Source of the DNA: Paraphysoderma sedebokerense
Lineage: Eukaryota; Blastocladiomycota; Physodermatomycetes; Physodermatales; Physodermataceae
Reading direction: 5' to 3'
Assembly: GCA_025602915.1 (NCBI GenBank)
Contig: JAHLJZ010000001.1
Location: 682,001-746,000 of the forward strand
Length of the DNA stretch: 64,000 nucleotides
Within the stretch, counting starts at the first letter, position 1; every line of letters starts with the position of its first letter. The translations under genes and the position numbers were made by a program. This document shows, in pieces, positions 33,297-48,915 of the stretch. A model generated the notes under the pieces. It worked only from the letters and a program-made list of their open reading frames with translations. It did not search any database and had not been told where the DNA came from.

Positions 33297-34009
33297 TTAT
33301 CGGCCACGGCCACGGTTATCCCATCCTCCTCTGCCACCACCTCCTCGACCTAGAAATATTGATATTTAGCAAACGATAACGTAACAGTATGAACATCAAA
33401 ACTTACCCCGTCCACTTCCACCACGTCCACCTCTGCCACCGTATCCACCTCTATTCTGTCTTTGACGGTCGGATTTCACCATATCAATGATCTAGAAAAA
33501 AAGGTGAAGGGAGTAGAGTAATGATTAGACTAATTATACATAACTCTGCCGAGGAAAAAATTCGCACCTCTTCCGGGACTCGAAGATATTTGATCGTGCT
33601 CCCCCTAATATAACATTCTGGTAATCTCCAAAATCGGTCTCCTTCCTGTAAAATACACAATCAGTACCCGTACTTTTGAATTATTACGTACAATTAAAAT
33701 GAGCTCAGCCATACGGGGGATGTACAAATCACTTCACGCAAGTTGATATTCATAAAATTATCGCAATTCACTAGATGGCCGTTGTATGTTTCGCCATTCT
33801 TCAATTCCACTAACTGACAAAATTGGAAAGAACAAACGTCAATATGAATAGTCTGGCGGATCGGATAAGGCATCGCTTGTTTTATACCATAGGGTGCCCT
33901 TGTGCCGTATTCAACAGAGACAGTGGTAACTGGAAATGAAATCAGTGGAATCAGAAACATCAGCTCTCGGTTTAGTATTTCAGCAGTTCATATAAATCAT
34001 GCAAACCAT
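33297..34009 (-). CDS. LSM4: U6 snRNA-associated Sm-like protein LSm4
   Basis: The Sm fold is complete: [34 protein letters not shown] (Sm1), MNINLREVI and, in later exons, [13 protein letters not shown] (Sm2). The C-terminal tail is RGG-rich, as in other LSm4 proteins that promote P-body assembly. LSm4 is part of the LSm1-7 (cytoplasmic decapping) and LSm2-8 (U6) rings. The coding part of exon 1 is only the ATG at 34009-34007, followed immediately by a GT donor; exon 2 opens with LPLSLL. This model is chosen because LSm4 proteins begin MLPLSLL. The gene is divided by several short introns. LSM6, a ring partner, lies 13 kb away. Confidence 0.93.
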
Positions 34010-34381
34010 TCTGCTTTACAAGTAGTTAGGCAACTGATAGAGTGTATTGATAAAGTTAAAATATAAAACTGAAATTGAGGTTGCGCTTGGGAAACGTCCT
34101 AGTTTTGTTTACATCGTGCGAACGAAAGAATGAACGTATGACCCGCCGACACAACAGAAAGGATTCAAGAGAAAGATTCATGCAGAGGGTATATACAATT
34201 TTATTAATGCTTATTACAACATGAGAACCCAATTTTGCTTCTGCAATATTTCCTTATTATGTCGTCTGATAGATCCTGTAGGAAACCGTACAGATAGTAC
34301 AGAGAAAGCTGTAGGCTATGGAAGGGTCTGATATAGCCCAGTAGAAGGATAGTAATGACTCATGATTGAGTTATTCCGCTA
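34010..34381. other. Intergenic region between LSM4 and a small membrane-protein gene
   Basis: This 372-bp gap holds the LSM4 promoter and the 3' flank of the next minus-strand gene. It is AT-rich; no motif or RNA gene is recognised. Confidence 0.3.
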
Positions 34382-34689
34382 TTATGAGCTTTCTGCCTGT
34401 AACCGTTTCTTTTCTCGAAGCATTCCAATATGTCGTTCTAATTCAGCTGCATGCCGTTGCTGAACACCATGGACCCAATATCCAAACAATCCAAATACTG
34501 TCATCGTTCCCAGGTGACCTTTCATACCTAATAAAATTATAAGAGGCAGAGTTAGTGAAAGAGCGAAGTCAATCCCTACACATTGGACAACGAACCTGAC
34601 AACGGGTGCCTTTTCTCTATTCCATTTGCCATGGCTCGAGCAAGAAAACCGAAAGTGGCCCAACCAGCTACGCTAGTGAAGAGTGTCAT
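34382..34689 (-). CDS. Small single/double-pass membrane protein, probably mitochondrial
   Basis: Two exons (34689-34596 and 34527-34382) join in phase to give 79 residues starting MTLFTSVAGWATFGFLARAM. A hydrophobic start is followed by HPLSGMKGHLGTM, a second hydrophobic stretch (TVFGLFGYWVHGV) and a charged helix (QQRHAAELERHIGMLREKKRL). The pattern of a glycine-containing hairpin plus charged tail resembles small accessory subunits of mitochondrial complexes; fungal complex I NUXM-type proteins come to mind. I cannot confirm that. The compact size and clean splice join support a real gene. Its function is open. Confidence 0.5.
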
Positions 34690-34965
34690 TGTCAGATTTG
34701 CGTTTGACCTAATTCAGCAAGAAGGTTTCCAATTGATGAAGAAGATTCAGTTCAATCCAACGGGATTGTGAACGTTGCCATGGACACCATGAGGGATGAA
34801 AACAAAGCCCAGTGGTCACGTATAAGACGCCACCTCTGTGACAGCGAGCTTCAAAGATAAACAAAAATGAAAGTCATTTAATGGAAACAAAATATGCACA
34901 TGTATATTATAACAATGATGTTCACTGACATTGGGGTGAAATCTATGATACAGTTAAGTATACGA

Positions 34966-36570
<1,605 letters not shown>

Positions 36571-37532
36571 TGTTATAAAATTAGGGTTCTAAAGAGATTT
36601 AAAGCCGAATGCGAGGAAATAAGCTGTGGAAAAAAGAAGGATTTTCAGGGTCAGCTTTTGTTGTGAGAATGACATGAGATCTAAATATTTAAACAAGGGC
36701 TCAAAAAGGAGCGAAAGCAACGAAATCAAGGACCACATTCAACTAGAGACCACATCCTTGCTTAGGGTCAAACCGAAGCAAGACATACACAGTCTAACAA
36801 GTGAAGTCTTCGGCGGGAAAACAGTGTGACAAAGAAGGAAAGCGAGGAAGGAAATCACGGATCAAGAATACAGCAACCACAAAGGAACGAAAGAAGGATG
36901 CAGTGCCGGAGGGTGAAAGTCAAAAGCAACAGAGAGTAGATGTGAGTATGAACTTACCAGAATAAAAAGCCGGGATGAGAATGAGGTAGCGAGGGGTGAG
37001 AACGGATTTATACAGAGGGTGCGTGAAACTTTAGGGGCAGTTGTCTGCCACGTGGACAGGACAATTCGGCGTTCAACGATGGGCTACCTGGGATAATATG
37101 CAATTTCCCATGATAATTGTCCCTCTCTTTGTTGATCGCGTTTTTTCCCATTCCTGTGAGCCCTCCAAATATGGGTGCTTCTTTGATAAATTCATCTTCT
37201 ATAGTCAGCGATGCTTCAGTATTTTCGTAGGTTGACATGTTTGGATTGCAGATCACTTTTGACCCTTTTGGTCTCGGTTTGGTCAATTTGAGAACATCGC
37301 GACATCTTTTGGAAAATCTCAGAGATCCAGGCTCTGGCTCTGAAATTGCATACCTTTTGTACGCGCATAAAAATGCAATGTAATTGAAACATGCGACCCT
37401 TCCTTCAGAATTAGAACAGCAGTTGATACACACTATTCGCTAATAATCTTTTATGCTTTACTGGGATTGAATATCGGCTACATTAGAGTTTACATTAGTT
37501 GAATATTAAACGACAGCATTTTCAGCGAATCC
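36571..37532 (-). promoter_or_regulatory. Beta-tubulin 5' region with leader intron and TATA box
   Basis: On the minus strand, GTATAAAT at 37013-37006 is a good TATA box. Downstream of it a GTAAGT donor (from 36957) and a CACAG acceptor (ending at 36624) frame a probable 334-nt intron in the 5' leader. A short exon then leads to the ATG at 36570. A 141-codon frame at 37433-37008 overlaps this promoter, has no domain and is not called. The rest up to the neighbouring gene is AT-rich. Confidence 0.55.
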
Positions 37533-39742
37533 TTATTGTGCAGTCGACGGCATTTTATGGGTCGTCGGCAATACTCCAAATTTGGTATCGATGTCCATCA
37601 AAATCTTAATGGCGTTTTTGCTTTTTATAAATGTACTGTCTATGTATGCTAATTCTTTTGGTGAGATGGCTGGTTTGGTCGATGGTGTGTCAAGTGGGAA
37701 TGGTATTGTTTGTTGAAGTAATTCGTACGTCATGAGTGTGACACCAAACTGTACATCAGAAGAGCAATCAATCAGTCAGTCAGTTTAATCAAGGACAACA
37801 TTTCTAAGGAATTACATACCTGGGGGGAACTACGGAAAATTCTAGCAGGACCTCCTTTGAAGAAAGCCTTGAATCCTTCTTCCCGGTATATTTTCCCAGC
37901 CGCATCCATTATGCCATTGTACGTCGTTTGCCCTTTCTTGGCTTCAACCTGCAACCGAGTCTTGATTACATCAGCCGGAGTGGTGAGATAAGCCGCTGGC
38001 ATACCGGCAACAGCACCTGCTGAAAGGAGCTCGCCGATGGAAAGCTTTTTGGTCGGACTTTCGTGAAAGACGTCTTTCTTTAAATGAGCATAAGCAGTGA
38101 AATATATACCAGAGAATGGTATATCTCTTAGTAGACATGCACCAGCTCCTTTGTATAACCCCACTATACCAAGACTTCGTACTATCGACATGGCTGACTG
38201 CCGACCTGCCGCGCCTACTTCTTTGGCCATCTCTCCTTGGACTTGTAACCGAATTTTGACAATTTCTAAAGGATTAGTGAAAATAACTTGAGATCCTCCA
38301 GCGACACACCCAGCTAAAATTTCTGCGGGCAATGCGATTTTCCCTGTCTCTCGATCTATGAACTGTGAGCGGACGAAATCGTTCATCGTAAGCTTGATAG
38401 CTTTTTCGGGAGCAACTCCAACGAGTTGAGGACCAAGTCCACTATAAAGCCCAAGAAACCCTTCTGTTTTGATAACTTTGCGGAAACAATCCAAGGAATT
38501 CTTATACAACAATTCACCAACTACGGCAGATCGTTGATTTTGCATACGCGTTTTGACGAGATCTAGAATAGTGGATTTGAGCATGTTTGTCGGTGCTATG
38601 AAGCTAAGTTCAAGAAAAGCACTTACCGATTGGATAAATAGAAAATGCGCCAACAGCTCCAGCAATTGACCCCAAAACGAAAGCATAAGCGCTTTTCAGT
38701 GTTTGAACAAGTGCCGAAGCTGATCTTCGAGGTTCCGTTACTTCCGTTGTTGCTTTTGTCTTCTCTTTCTGCTTCGACTCAAATGTTGGGTCCAATAATT
38801 TACCAAAGTCATCCAAAGTCAATCTTCCAGACTTATTTTCCAGCCCGGCGAAATGAAAAAGTATATCCACTTCCATAGGTGTAAACATGGCGAACCGTAA
38901 CAAACGAGTTCCGACATTTGTAAAATCAGCCTTTGTAATAGATCCATCTTTACTATCTTTCACTGCCTCTCGCACTATTCTTTCGACCAAATCCATATCT
39001 CGGAGAACATTGTAAAATGCTATGACGTTAGCATATGTGACGGAATTTCCGGAATAGACGTTCGCAACCGTTGGGAGATGTTGTATGACTTTATCGGATA
39101 ATTTGTGCTTAGCGATGTGGGCCATCAATCTTTTGAATGACTGAGGAGAAATTTGTCCGGTCCCATCTCTATCATAATGCCTAAATTCCTGCCTAATACG
39201 TTCTCCCTGTAATCCCTTCAACAATTCTGTGAACTCTTCATATTTGATTTCTTTAGAATCGTCGATATCTTTCCCGAAAAAGAGTTTAAACCAGTCACTC
39301 GAAAAATCAATTGGTAAAGCAGTACTCTCTTCCAATATCTTTCGAAATTGTCCGAAGTTCACAGTTCCTTTGCCTGTAGGGTCAAATAATTTAAATGCAA
39401 GTTCGTATTCGGCGTCCGGTTTCGAGAGTATATCTCTGAAAGAAATTTTGAGTCAATTATATTTTCATAGATACGTGAAGCAAAGAATTCGAAATTTGAA
39501 ACGCACTCGAAAACAAGGAACTCCGTCCATGATACCAAGCCTCTATTTTTTCTATCAGCTATTTTAAATAATAAAGCATACTGCTCCTTCTTAATTTTGC
39601 TGTCTTCGTCGTGAACAATAGCAGCGATAAAATCGTTTTCGTTAAGATATTTTTGATTTTCTATAGTAACCGATGCATGTCGCTCAAAAAGTCGACGAAG
39701 CGCAATTTGCGTCTCATTGGTATCGCAATGAGCTCTATTCAT
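37533..39742 (-). CDS. Calcium-regulated mitochondrial aspartate/glutamate carrier (Aralar/AGC1 type)
   Basis: The N-terminal half carries EF-hand-type repeats ([72 protein letters not shown]). The C-terminal half is a three-repeat mitochondrial carrier with signatures [20 protein letters not shown] and [10 protein letters not shown], plus [21 protein letters not shown]. This EF-hand plus carrier layout is diagnostic of aspartate/glutamate carriers of the malate-aspartate shuttle, gated by cytosolic calcium. The start ATG at 39742 opens [12 protein letters not shown]; frames upstream lack an ATG-led match. Several introns, including one splitting the first carrier repeat at YPI|DLVK, are consistent in phase. 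Confidence 0.92.
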
Positions 39743-40045
39743 GGTTCGTATTATACCTGATACCTTTGTATTCAGATCCCTCGGCCAAAACAAAAGATGC
39801 GGGAGCAAAAAACAAAGGTTGATGAAAAAATCTGAGATATCTCCGGCAACCACGTGCCTCCATCGCCGTACCTTTGCCTGCAACATAAATTTCATTCATT
39901 GAATTGTTGGCTTTGGAAGAAACCATCTCAACCTGGACATGGCTTAAATTACAGCTTAGAATGTTGGGAGATGATATTGAAGTCCCAACATATTCCATAA
40001 TTACATAAAGTTCAACTCTCGATTACAATTTAAATAACTACTCCC

Positions 40046-43517
<3,472 letters not shown>

Positions 43518-44106
43518 TATCGAACGAGAAAGGGAACTTTGAAAATGTTCTTAAATGAAATACGAGAAATTGGATGAGGGCAAGAATGCGTAGGGTGATG
43601 ATGTCGGTGAAATTTGAGGTGTGCTTTCGTTGCAGGGAAGGGTGGAACTGCTTTCCGCGGTATGAATTATTCGTATGATATGATCCGGTAGAGAAGATAT
43701 GCAATTATACTGAAATTGATAGCATCTTTCTCGAATATATTTTTATGTTCTCAATTCGCCGAGGGTCTCTGCGATGCTCTCATTTTGCGGACGGTGGACA
43801 CGCTCTCGAATGCTTCCGTGTCATGCCCCTCAAATGCCTCGTGCGAACTTGGACGGCGGTGATTCCGTTAAGTCATCCGAGATGGTGATATATGCAAACT
43901 CTCTGAGAGATAACTTCTACATGGATTCTCTTTGAAAACATCGTCCAAATCACGTTTTCAATTAACTTTCTACTACAAATAAAAATATTGGAGATTTAAT
44001 CATAAAAACAGGACACTATATGAATGATCAACCAACAAGTGAATATCACAAAAATGAGATTTTGCATTAATTATTAACATTGTTTCTGATCCCACTATTC
44101 ATTCCT
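43518..44106. promoter_or_regulatory. Intergenic region upstream of the MAP4K gene
   Basis: This 589-bp gap contains the MAP4K promoter and the 3' flank of the septin gene. A 64-codon frame at 43510-43704 is antisense-like noise. No element is recognised. Confidence 0.3.
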
Positions 44107-45898
44107 CTACTTTCTAGTTGTCGCAACGAGCTTTTCTTCTAAGCCCTTGATTTCAAGAGTTAGCGCGGTAATATAACTGTGTTCATGTTCTAAATCCTTG
44201 TTCAATTTATCGCGCTCGGAAATCAACTAAGGTTGGTGTTATAGTTAGACATAATATCATTGTTCACGTAAAAAGGAAAAGAACCTACTCTCTGTTCCCA
44301 TTGGCGGAAGCGAGTTTCCTCTTGCTTAACCTGCTCGGTGAACCTTTTTCGTAAAGAATCCTCTTCTTCTTTGAATTTAGCGTCTTTGCGTGAACTTAAA
44401 GTATAATTGAAAGGTGAGTAATGTAAATGATGGATGGCTAAAACTAGAAGGATGATTTACCTCGATCCAATGATTTTATTGGTGTTCGGGTCAATGTGAG
44501 TTGCTCTGAAATTTTCGTAATGAACTTCCTCCGTCGTGGTAATGAGATCAAGCATGTGCGATCTAGTTCAGTGGTTTACGATTAGAACTTATCAGTGATG
44601 CCTGCGTTATCATGAACATACCTAATGAGTAAACTTCGAAGCTTCTTGAAGTCGCAATGATTCTCATTTTCAACTGCAATAGTAATGTTAACGAACGCAA
44701 TTCATATAAGAGTCTGTAACATCAAGAAAGAATCCAACCTTCGGAAACGCCCCATAAGTATTGACGTCCTTTGACTTTCCTGCCATCGGCCGTCACGACG
44801 TCGTCTTCACTCCCAATCACAGCAAACGGCATGGAACCCTAGCATGAAATATAACACTATCAGACAAGTGTAATGCATAATAATGAAACTCGGACGGTAA
44901 TTACCATTATGTCTTGGGTTCGGTCTTCACCGTCACTCTCGGCTGGGCATGAGTAGACATTGATATTGTGATGAGCAATAGCTTCCTGGATCTGTAATAT
45001 GCCAAAAAATGTGAGTGGATAAGCAATTACTATTGAGAAAATTTAGACAGTACTCTTTGCTTAAAAGTTTGTAAATCTTTTGGAGTTAAAGTGTCCGCCT
45101 TAGCAATGACAGGTATTAAATTAACACGGGTGCCAAGTCTTTTCATCGTTTCGATATCCAAGGGTTTCAACCTAATAATGATAAACAGACATATCAGCAT
45201 ACTAACGGATAAACAAAACCAGCAGGCCTACAAAAAATACGTACGCTTGTCCTGTGGGAGAGATAAAATACAAACAAGCATGGACTCTGCCGTCCAAGAT
45301 GTCCTCACGACTTGGTTGCATTTCTTGCCTTAAAAACAATTCATGCTGCCCGTCAATAAATTCAACAATAGGAACCCATCCATCCTTGTTATTGACGAAG
45401 TCTCCGAAGCCCGGGGTATCTACAACATTGAGTTGGACTTTGAAATTCTTTTCCTCGAATTCTAGAATGAAGAACAGTCAGCGACCATCCACACTGTCAA
45501 TTAAGTCCAAGAACCGTAATACTCACCAATTCTGTTAACTTCAATATTGACGGTCTTTCTTGTTTGAAATTTATGTCGCTTTGCCGGGTCTTTGTGATCG
45601 CGAACAGTGGTGGTGAAGAGGGTGTTGATGAAGGTTGTTTTTCCTGCACCCGACTCGCCTGCATTCGGTGACATATAAGCACGGATGGTGAAGAATAAAT
45701 CATTTTTATTAGTACTCAAAGCATTTATAGTTTAAATAATTCCAAATTCAGTTGCTAGCGGTCAAAGACGGTTGAGGACTCACCAACGACCAAAATAGTA
45801 AATGTTGACCCTTTGCGTGAAACAATTTTGTGTTTCTGGTTGGGAAGGTTAGCAATACCAATTCCTTCTGGCTTTACGGGAGGCTTTTGCACTGTCAT
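44107..45898 (-). CDS. Septin
   Basis: A GTP-binding cytoskeletal protein of the septin family. The start at 45898 gives MTVQKPPVKPEGIGIANLPNQ, a standard septin N-terminus. Next come the P-loop GESGAGKTTFINTLF, DTPGFGDFVNN (G3), HACLYFISPTG, LKPLDIETMKRL, VNLIPVIAKADTLT (G4, AKAD), GRKVKGRQYLWG and the septin-unique element ending in LLIRSHMLDL. The C-terminus is a coiled coil (FKEEEDSLRKRFTEQVKQEETRFRQWEQ written in parts: FKEEEDSLRKRF, EETRFRQWEQ) ending VATTRK. The C-terminal coiled coil places it with the Cdc3/Cdc12-like group, not Cdc10. Septins form bud-neck, septal or cortical filaments. Intron-rich; boundaries approximate. Confidence 0.95.
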
Positions 45899-46076
45899 TC
45901 TGGATGGTAGAGTAGAGTTTATAAATTAATGGGAGTGTGAGTTTTGGTGTATTTACGGAGGGTGGAGGGAAGCAGGCAGGAGGCAGAATTTTAAAGCGTC
46001 ACGACCATCCGCTCTTCCCGTCGCAACCGCTTAGCGGGTCTTTTTTTGTTCGTGCCAACTCTGGCTTTTATTAACT

Positions 46077-46945
46077 TTAATAATAACACACGGAATGCAG
46101 CAGACTTGTCCCCGCATTCTTGCCAACAAGTTCCTCTATGATATTGGGCATCTCGCTATCCAAATCTCCCGAATTCTCTATCATTTGGGCTAGCTGTAAT
46201 ATTATTTGACCACCAATAAACGCATCTTCATGGTTATCCCTGTTATTTATGACAGCCTGTCAGCCTTTATTCGAAACAAAATCAATCTCAATCATTCCTA
46301 AATTACCTGATTTCGACATTGATTACATGCACCGGTATATTCTCATTCGAAACGCGGGAATTTAAGTCTATACAAATGATAAATCGGTTGTTCCGTGGTA
46401 GAAGCAATATACTTAAAGCGAGCTCACCATCGCAGACAGCATCAAATACTCGTTCTTCACAGGTTATAACAACATCAAAAATCTTGCCGACACTGTCTTC
46501 TTGAAACCGTTCAGGAGCTAGTTTGATCTTCCTATTTCTATCTAACATGTGCAACAATCCGTTCTGCGTATATCTGGCAATAGTAGCAAAAAGAAGTCAA
46601 GGAACATAAAATTTCTGAAACAAGGATAAGAGTATTTGGCGATCACAAAAGGATACAGTTCAAAATCCTGGCCTGCGAGTTCCTGATATATATTTTCGTA
46701 AGGGGTACCGAAACTGTAGATATTTGGTTTATCAATTGATGGCCCAGGCAGCCTGACTGCTGTACCAGTTCCATATGATGATATACAAAATCCCTTTTTG
46801 CTAAATATCAATCTACGGTCAATCGAAAGCCTTCATTCCACATTTAGTTACATAGAGAGAGTGCAATTCACCATAAAACATTATGAGCTTCCATACTTCT
46901 ATTTTGGTTAGAGGCACAAACGACGGCGAATTTATAACGAGGCAT
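46077..46945 (-). CDS. SSU72: RNA polymerase II CTD phosphatase SSU72
   Basis: The start [24 protein letters not shown] at 46945 is abbreviated here to its catalytic CX5R loop, CASNQNRS. It is followed by [68 protein letters not shown] (substrate-binding acidic loop) and [19 protein letters not shown]. The C-terminus LLHSVCYY matches the invariant end of the family. SSU72 removes phosphate from Ser5/Ser7 of the Pol II CTD and acts in 3'-end processing and termination. The gene is short, interrupted by several introns, and divergent from LSM6 across a 195-bp promoter. Confidence 0.95.
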
Positions 46946-47140
46946 GGTGATGATATTGTGGAATGATTTGAAATGACAGAGAAGACGAGAGTCGAAGTGA
47001 GCAAGGTCAGACAAGCCAGTCAGCCACAGCTGGATCCACACACACTCAATTTTGTTTGTTTATCATTCGGACGCACCATCGCACAATCGTATCAAGAATT
47101 TCTAGTATCCAGAAAATATTATTCGTTAATCGAAAGAAGA

Positions 47141-47531
47141 ATGGCAAGCAGTAAACGAACCCCGACGGATTTCCTCAATCAAATCCTTGGCAATCCTGTT
47201 TCCGTTAAGCTAAACTCCGGGCTCGAATATAGAGGTAGGCTTTTCCGTCGTGGCCCTAAATTCATACATAACGATAACTGAATTTGCTGCAAAAACAGGA
47301 ATTCTGGCCTGTTTGGATGGATATATGAACATTGCGTTGGAACAGACCGAGGAATATGTGAATGGTCAGCACAAGAACTCTTACGGGGATGCCTTTATTC
47401 GTGGCAATAACGGTATGGATTTCGCAGTATTGACCCGCTTTATCTATGGCTAATATATGTCGCACGATGTTGTAATTCATATTTTCTGCTTACATACTAC
47501 AGTGCTCTACATATCTGCACGAAAATCGTGA
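47141..47531 (+). CDS. LSM6: U6 snRNA-associated Sm-like protein LSm6
   Basis: Three exons encode about 80 residues: TPTDFLNQILGNPVSVKLNSGLEYR, then GILACLDGYMNIALEQTEEY (here split to its key parts GILACLDGYMN and ALEQTEEYV), then GDAFIRGNNVLYIS. The Sm1 and Sm2 motifs match LSm6 almost residue for residue. Both introns fall in GT/AG contexts; the last exon contributes VLYISARKS and ends in TGA (47529-47531). LSm6 sits in the LSm1-7 and LSm2-8 rings with LSm4, encoded 13 kb away. The upstream frame from 46973 is leader. Confidence 0.95.
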
Positions 47532-47838
47532 TGGGATAGTCTAATTGAAGATGGATCAATTTATTGAAGAATCATTGTATCATATGTGCAAATATCCACC
47601 GTCAAATGCTGCATAATTAAAACCTTTTGCATTAATACTGATCTGATCTGTGGTGCAGCTATAACCGTCTGTAAGTGTTAGCTGTTAGTGATCAAAAGCA
47701 GTATTGTCAATTTCATGAGTATTACTCTTCACGAAATTTCAAGCCTCTTGGGCTCAACTATAAATAACTCATTGCACCCACCGAGTATTGGCAGTATCTC
47801 TTTGCCTTGCACTATTTCTAAAACCTGATTGTTTGTCG
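47532..47838. other. Intergenic region LSM6 to EI24-like gene
   Basis: This 307-bp AT-rich gap contains the LSM6 3' flank and the promoter of the next gene. No element is recognised. Confidence 0.3.
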
Positions 47839-48838
47839 ATGATTCTCCCTCCGTCATCATACCCTATGCAGGGGTCTGTCATAGTTCCGTTGAATCGTGC
47901 TTCGCCTTGTCGCAAGAATTAACTCCTCTAATTTCGCAGGATCCTATACTTTATAGCGCATCCTTCGCTTTGGTGTTCCATTTTCTGTGGAATGTTCGTA
48001 TTCGCAGTTATATCGATTGCCACAATAATAGTCCTTTTCACTTTTGGATTGTGGGGCCAGGCACAACTTTTCATTAATTATGCAGGACTCTCCGTAGCCC
48101 TCTCGTATTTCATTGCTGTGTGTCTTGTAATTTTCGAGGCTGCGCTTGTCACACTCATTCTCTACGCTATTTTATACCCAATATGGGTCGATGAAGTTTT
48201 TGACAAAACTATAAGGCTGAGAGGTGGGCCTGCCACTAGACTCTTGGAGCCGAACCCTAATCGTAAAGAATGTCGCATGTGCTTAATCACTTGCGGAGCC
48301 ACCATCAGGGTGTCAATCTTGTTGAGAATAGTCGTCGGCATCCTGTCCTTCCCTCTGCACTTGATTCCAATTGTTGGGACGGTAATGTGGACGTATATCA
48401 ATGGGCTTATTTTGGCCTGGGTAAGTGTTTAATTCTGGCGTTTCTTAACACTAATATATACTGAACATTACTGGTTGCAATATACAGGAACATAACGCTC
48501 ACTATTTTGATCTTAAACTCTACAACTATGGACAGCAGCAAAAGATAGTCATGAATTTAAGGAAGAATGAATTCGCCTCATTTGGGGTGATTGCGCAGGT
48601 GTTAGAAATGATACCTGGCCTATCATTCTTTTTCGTCTTCACAAATGCCGTTGGTGCCGCACTATGGGTTGCAGATCAAGAAGAATTGTTGGCAGAATCT
48701 GCATTTCAGCCATCTCCGATATCACCTCCTCCATACGATCAAGCAGTGCCAGGCGCTTCCGCCAGGCCTCCACTTCCCAGAGCACCGGATTCTCAATCGC
48801 TTTTGTTACAAAATGAAGTTAAACCGTCATATGGATAA
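47839..48838 (+). CDS. EI24/Lds-type multi-pass membrane protein
   Basis: Three exons (47839-47873, 47940-48420, 48488-48838) encode about 288 residues. A short first exon (MILPPSSYPMQ) splices to GILYFIAHPSLW, the characteristic entry of EI24/CysZ-like fungal proteins. Hydrophobic segments follow at roughly 25-50, 58-95 and 130-165, with another near 215-240 (MIPGLSFFFVFTNAVGAALWVAD). The C-terminal tail is Pro-rich with PPPYD, a possible WW-domain ligand. Fungal relatives (Lds1/Rrt8 and others) are linked to lipid droplets and the spore wall. The function here is inferred from the fold only. Confidence 0.75.
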
Positions 48839-48915
48839 TATAGAGTTTTTTGGTGAAGAGAGTTGCGAATATTTTATTTGTAAAGTATATATTACTACCC
48901 TAATGAAAGGCGCCC

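Noticed and set aside
37008-37433. 141-codon minus-strand frame upstream of beta-tubulin
   Set aside because: No domain or coding signature; it overlaps the TATA box and promoter of beta-tubulin.
39851-39856. CACGTG upstream of the Aralar-type carrier start
   Set aside because: It lies about 110 bp upstream but inside a stretch also open to reading, and the neighbouring gene ends are unclear. It was not counted as a promoter E-box.
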